In this document: piece by piece, positions 62,986-64,000 of the stretch
How positions within the stretch are numbered: position 1 is the stretch's first letter
How the letters are laid out: each line of letters starts with the position of its first letter
NCBI GenBank assembly: GCA_013205085.1
Contig: JABMLH010000001.1
Coordinates: 806,001-870,000, forward strand
DNA length: 64,000 bases
Direction of reading: 5' to 3'
From: Microbacteriaceae bacterium VKM Ac-2854
GTDB lineage: Bacteria > Actinomycetota > Actinomycetes > Actinomycetales > Microbacteriaceae
Position numbers and translations under genes: made by a program
Notes under the pieces: model-generated
Seen by the model: the letters and a program-made list of their open reading frames with translations, nothing else
The model's database searches: none
What the model was told of the DNA's origin: nothing

Positions 62986-63781
62986 CAGTATCGAGACCCC
63001 CACCATCCCCGCCCGCTCCCTGCGCCTGGGCGTCGCCGGCCCCGTCGGCACCGGCAAGTCGTCGCTGATCGCGACTGTGTGCCGCGCCCTCGCCGACGAA
63101 CTGCGCCTCGGCGTGATCACCAACGACATCTACACGGATGAGGACGCCCGATTCCTCCGCTCCGCCGGCGTGCTCGAACCGGAGCGCATCCGCGCGGTCG
63201 AGACCGGTGCGTGCCCGCACACCGCCATCCGCGACGACGTGACCGCCAACCTGCTCGCCACGGAAGACCTGGAGCGCGACTTCGACCCGCTGGACGTCGT
63301 CATCATCGAGTCGGGCGGCGACAACCTCACCGCCACGTTCTCGCCGGCCCTCGTCGATGCGCAGATCTTCGTGCTCGACGTCGCCGGCGGCGGCGACGTC
63401 GCGCGCAAGGGCGGCCCCGGCATCGCCCGCGCCGACCTGCTCGTGGTGAACAAGACCGACCTCGCGCCCTACGTCGGCGTCGACGTGCCGCGGATGGTGA
63501 CGGATGCCGAGGCGGCCCGCGACGGCCGCGCCGTGCTCGCGCTCTCGCGCACGGATGCCGACTCGGTCGCGAGCCTGAAGGCCTGGGTGCTGCAGATGCT
63601 CGCCAAGCACCGTTCGGGGGAGCACACGCCGCAGGATCCGGGGCCGATGGCGCCGCACTCGCACCTGGACGAGGGCGGCCAGGCCGTGCTGCACACGCAC
63701 GACGAGGTTGAGCACACGCACGACGAGGCTGGGCACACGCACGACGAGCACAACGGCGTCGCGCACACGCACACGCACTGA
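62978..63781 (+). CDS. ureG: Urease accessory GTPase UreG with C-terminal His-rich tail
   Basis: A 267-residue GTPase: P-loop [10 protein letters not shown] near 27, [13 protein letters not shown], the metal-binding CPHTAIRDD (CPH) and [24 protein letters not shown]. It drives nickel insertion into urease. After residue ~215 comes a tail with about 12 histidines, including three tandem HTHDE units encoded by 21-base repeats (63692, 63713, 63734). Since ureE is absent from this operon, the tail may store or deliver nickel. Its stop overlaps the ureD start. Confidence 0.95.
   Translation: MPDSIETPTIPARSLRLGVAGPVGTGKSSLIATVCRALADELRLGVITNDIYTDEDARFLRSAGVLEPERIRAVETGACPHTAIRDDVTANLLATEDLERDFDPLDVVIIESGGDNLTATFSPALVDAQIFVLDVAGGGDVARKGGPGIARADLLVVNKTDLAPYVGVDVPRMVTDAEAARDGRAVLALSRTDADSVASLKAWVLQMLAKHRSGEHTPQDPGPMAPHSHLDEGGQAVLHTHDEVEHTHDEAGHTHDEHNGVAHTHTH
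63692..63754 (+). repeat. Three 21-nt repeats encoding HTHDE in ureG
   Basis: CACACGCACGACGAG begins each of three 21-base units at 63692, 63713 and 63734. They encode [14 protein letters not shown] and HTHDEHN in the nickel-binding tail. Confidence 0.9.
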
Positions 63782-64000
63782 TGTCGATCCGCCCCACCCG
63801 GATCGCGGTCGCCGCGGGGGAGTCGCGCGCCCGCGTCGAGCTCGCCGCCGGCACCATCGTGCCCCGGCTGATCGAACGCGGCCCTCGATCCGCCCGGATC
63901 GCGCTCGTCGCCGGCGGCGCGCTGCTGCTCGGCGGCGACCGCATCGACATCGCGGTCACGGTCGGCGACGGCTGCACGCTCGAGCTCGAGGACATCGGCG
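63781..64000 (+). CDS. ureD: Urease accessory protein UreD, 5' part only
   Basis: An ATG at 63781, overlapping the ureG stop, opens a frame to the window end: [20 protein letters not shown]..., with LIERGPRSARIALVAGGALLLGGDRIDIAVTVGDGC. The strand pattern and the LLGGD segment match UreD (UreH), the scaffold of the nickel-insertion complex. Its position as last gene of ureABC-F-G-D supports the call. About 73 codons are visible. Confidence 0.85.
   Translation, partial: MSIRPTRIAVAAGESRARVELAAGTIVPRLIERGPRSARIALVAGGALLLGGDRIDIAVTVGDGCTLELEDIG

Noticed and set aside
63692-63754. 21-nt repeats as a regulatory array
   Set aside because: They are in frame and encode a histidine-rich metal-binding tail typical of urease accessory proteins.

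Overview
The window is very GC-rich, densely packed coding DNA. It has short or overlapping gene junctions, GTG starts, LAATG- and Tat-lipobox-type export signals, and urease genes in the order ureABC-F-G-D with no ureE between ureC and ureD. Together with the gene families present, this points to an actinobacterium, most likely of the Microbacteriaceae. That placement is inferred from gene content and style; no rRNA or other marker is present. No transposase, integrase, tRNA, rRNA or CRISPR array was seen.

Layout. 0.1-6.9 kb: a VOC-fold protein, a DedA-like membrane protein, an XRE-cupin regulator, a thioredoxin-reductase-like flavoprotein, a TetR/DHA2 efflux pair, then nagB-cutC behind a GntR/DasR-like operator. 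7-8.6 kb: a retron-like reverse transcriptase preceded by a structured, repeat-rich leader. 8.8-18.3 kb: ddaH-rocD (dimethylarginine/ornithine catabolism), an MFS porter, an SMP-30 lactonase, LtrA, a kynureninase, an alditol oxidase and a DksA/TraR zinc-finger protein. 18.3-25 kb: two genes of a putative nuclease family, around a cell-wall-anchored phytase/esterase-like protein and a GntR-controlled ABC transporter. 25.4-32.3 kb: an L-rhamnose regulon (rhaB, a fused aldolase/dehydrogenase, rhaI, rhaM, a LacI regulator and two matching operators). 32.3-36 kb: a third putative nuclease gene and a three-gene operon of astacin-like protease, MvdD-like ATP-grasp ligase and YbaY-like protein. 36-41.3 kb: an oligopeptide-type ABC transporter. 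41.3-47.4 kb: a TetR-controlled sugar ABC transporter operon with an oxidoreductase and a short leader peptide. 47.5-50 kb: the fourth putative nuclease gene and a Ser/Thr kinase with a small partner. 50-54.4 kb: putA with a divergent LysR regulator. 54.4-64 kb: two TetR genes, two NCS1 permeases and the urease operon, cut by the window end inside ureD.

Two themes cross the whole window. First, the four putative nuclease genes (wHTH plus DUF559/Vsr-like domain in three, a divergent relative in the fourth) each have the 9-mer TTATCCACA just upstream, which is the classical DnaA-box consensus. In three of them the distance to the start codon is 51-52 nt. Second, long palindromic elements of several sequence families sit at almost every convergent gene junction, often sharing bases with a stop codon. 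Two have entered reading frames, in ureF and in the linker of a dual ABC ATPase. The larger ones appear to combine a family-specific outer stem with a related inner core.

The most promising candidates for undescribed biology are the protease/ATP-grasp/YbaY operon, whose protease carries a repeated graspetide-like tail, the DnaA-box-marked nuclease family, and the reverse transcriptase with its leader.
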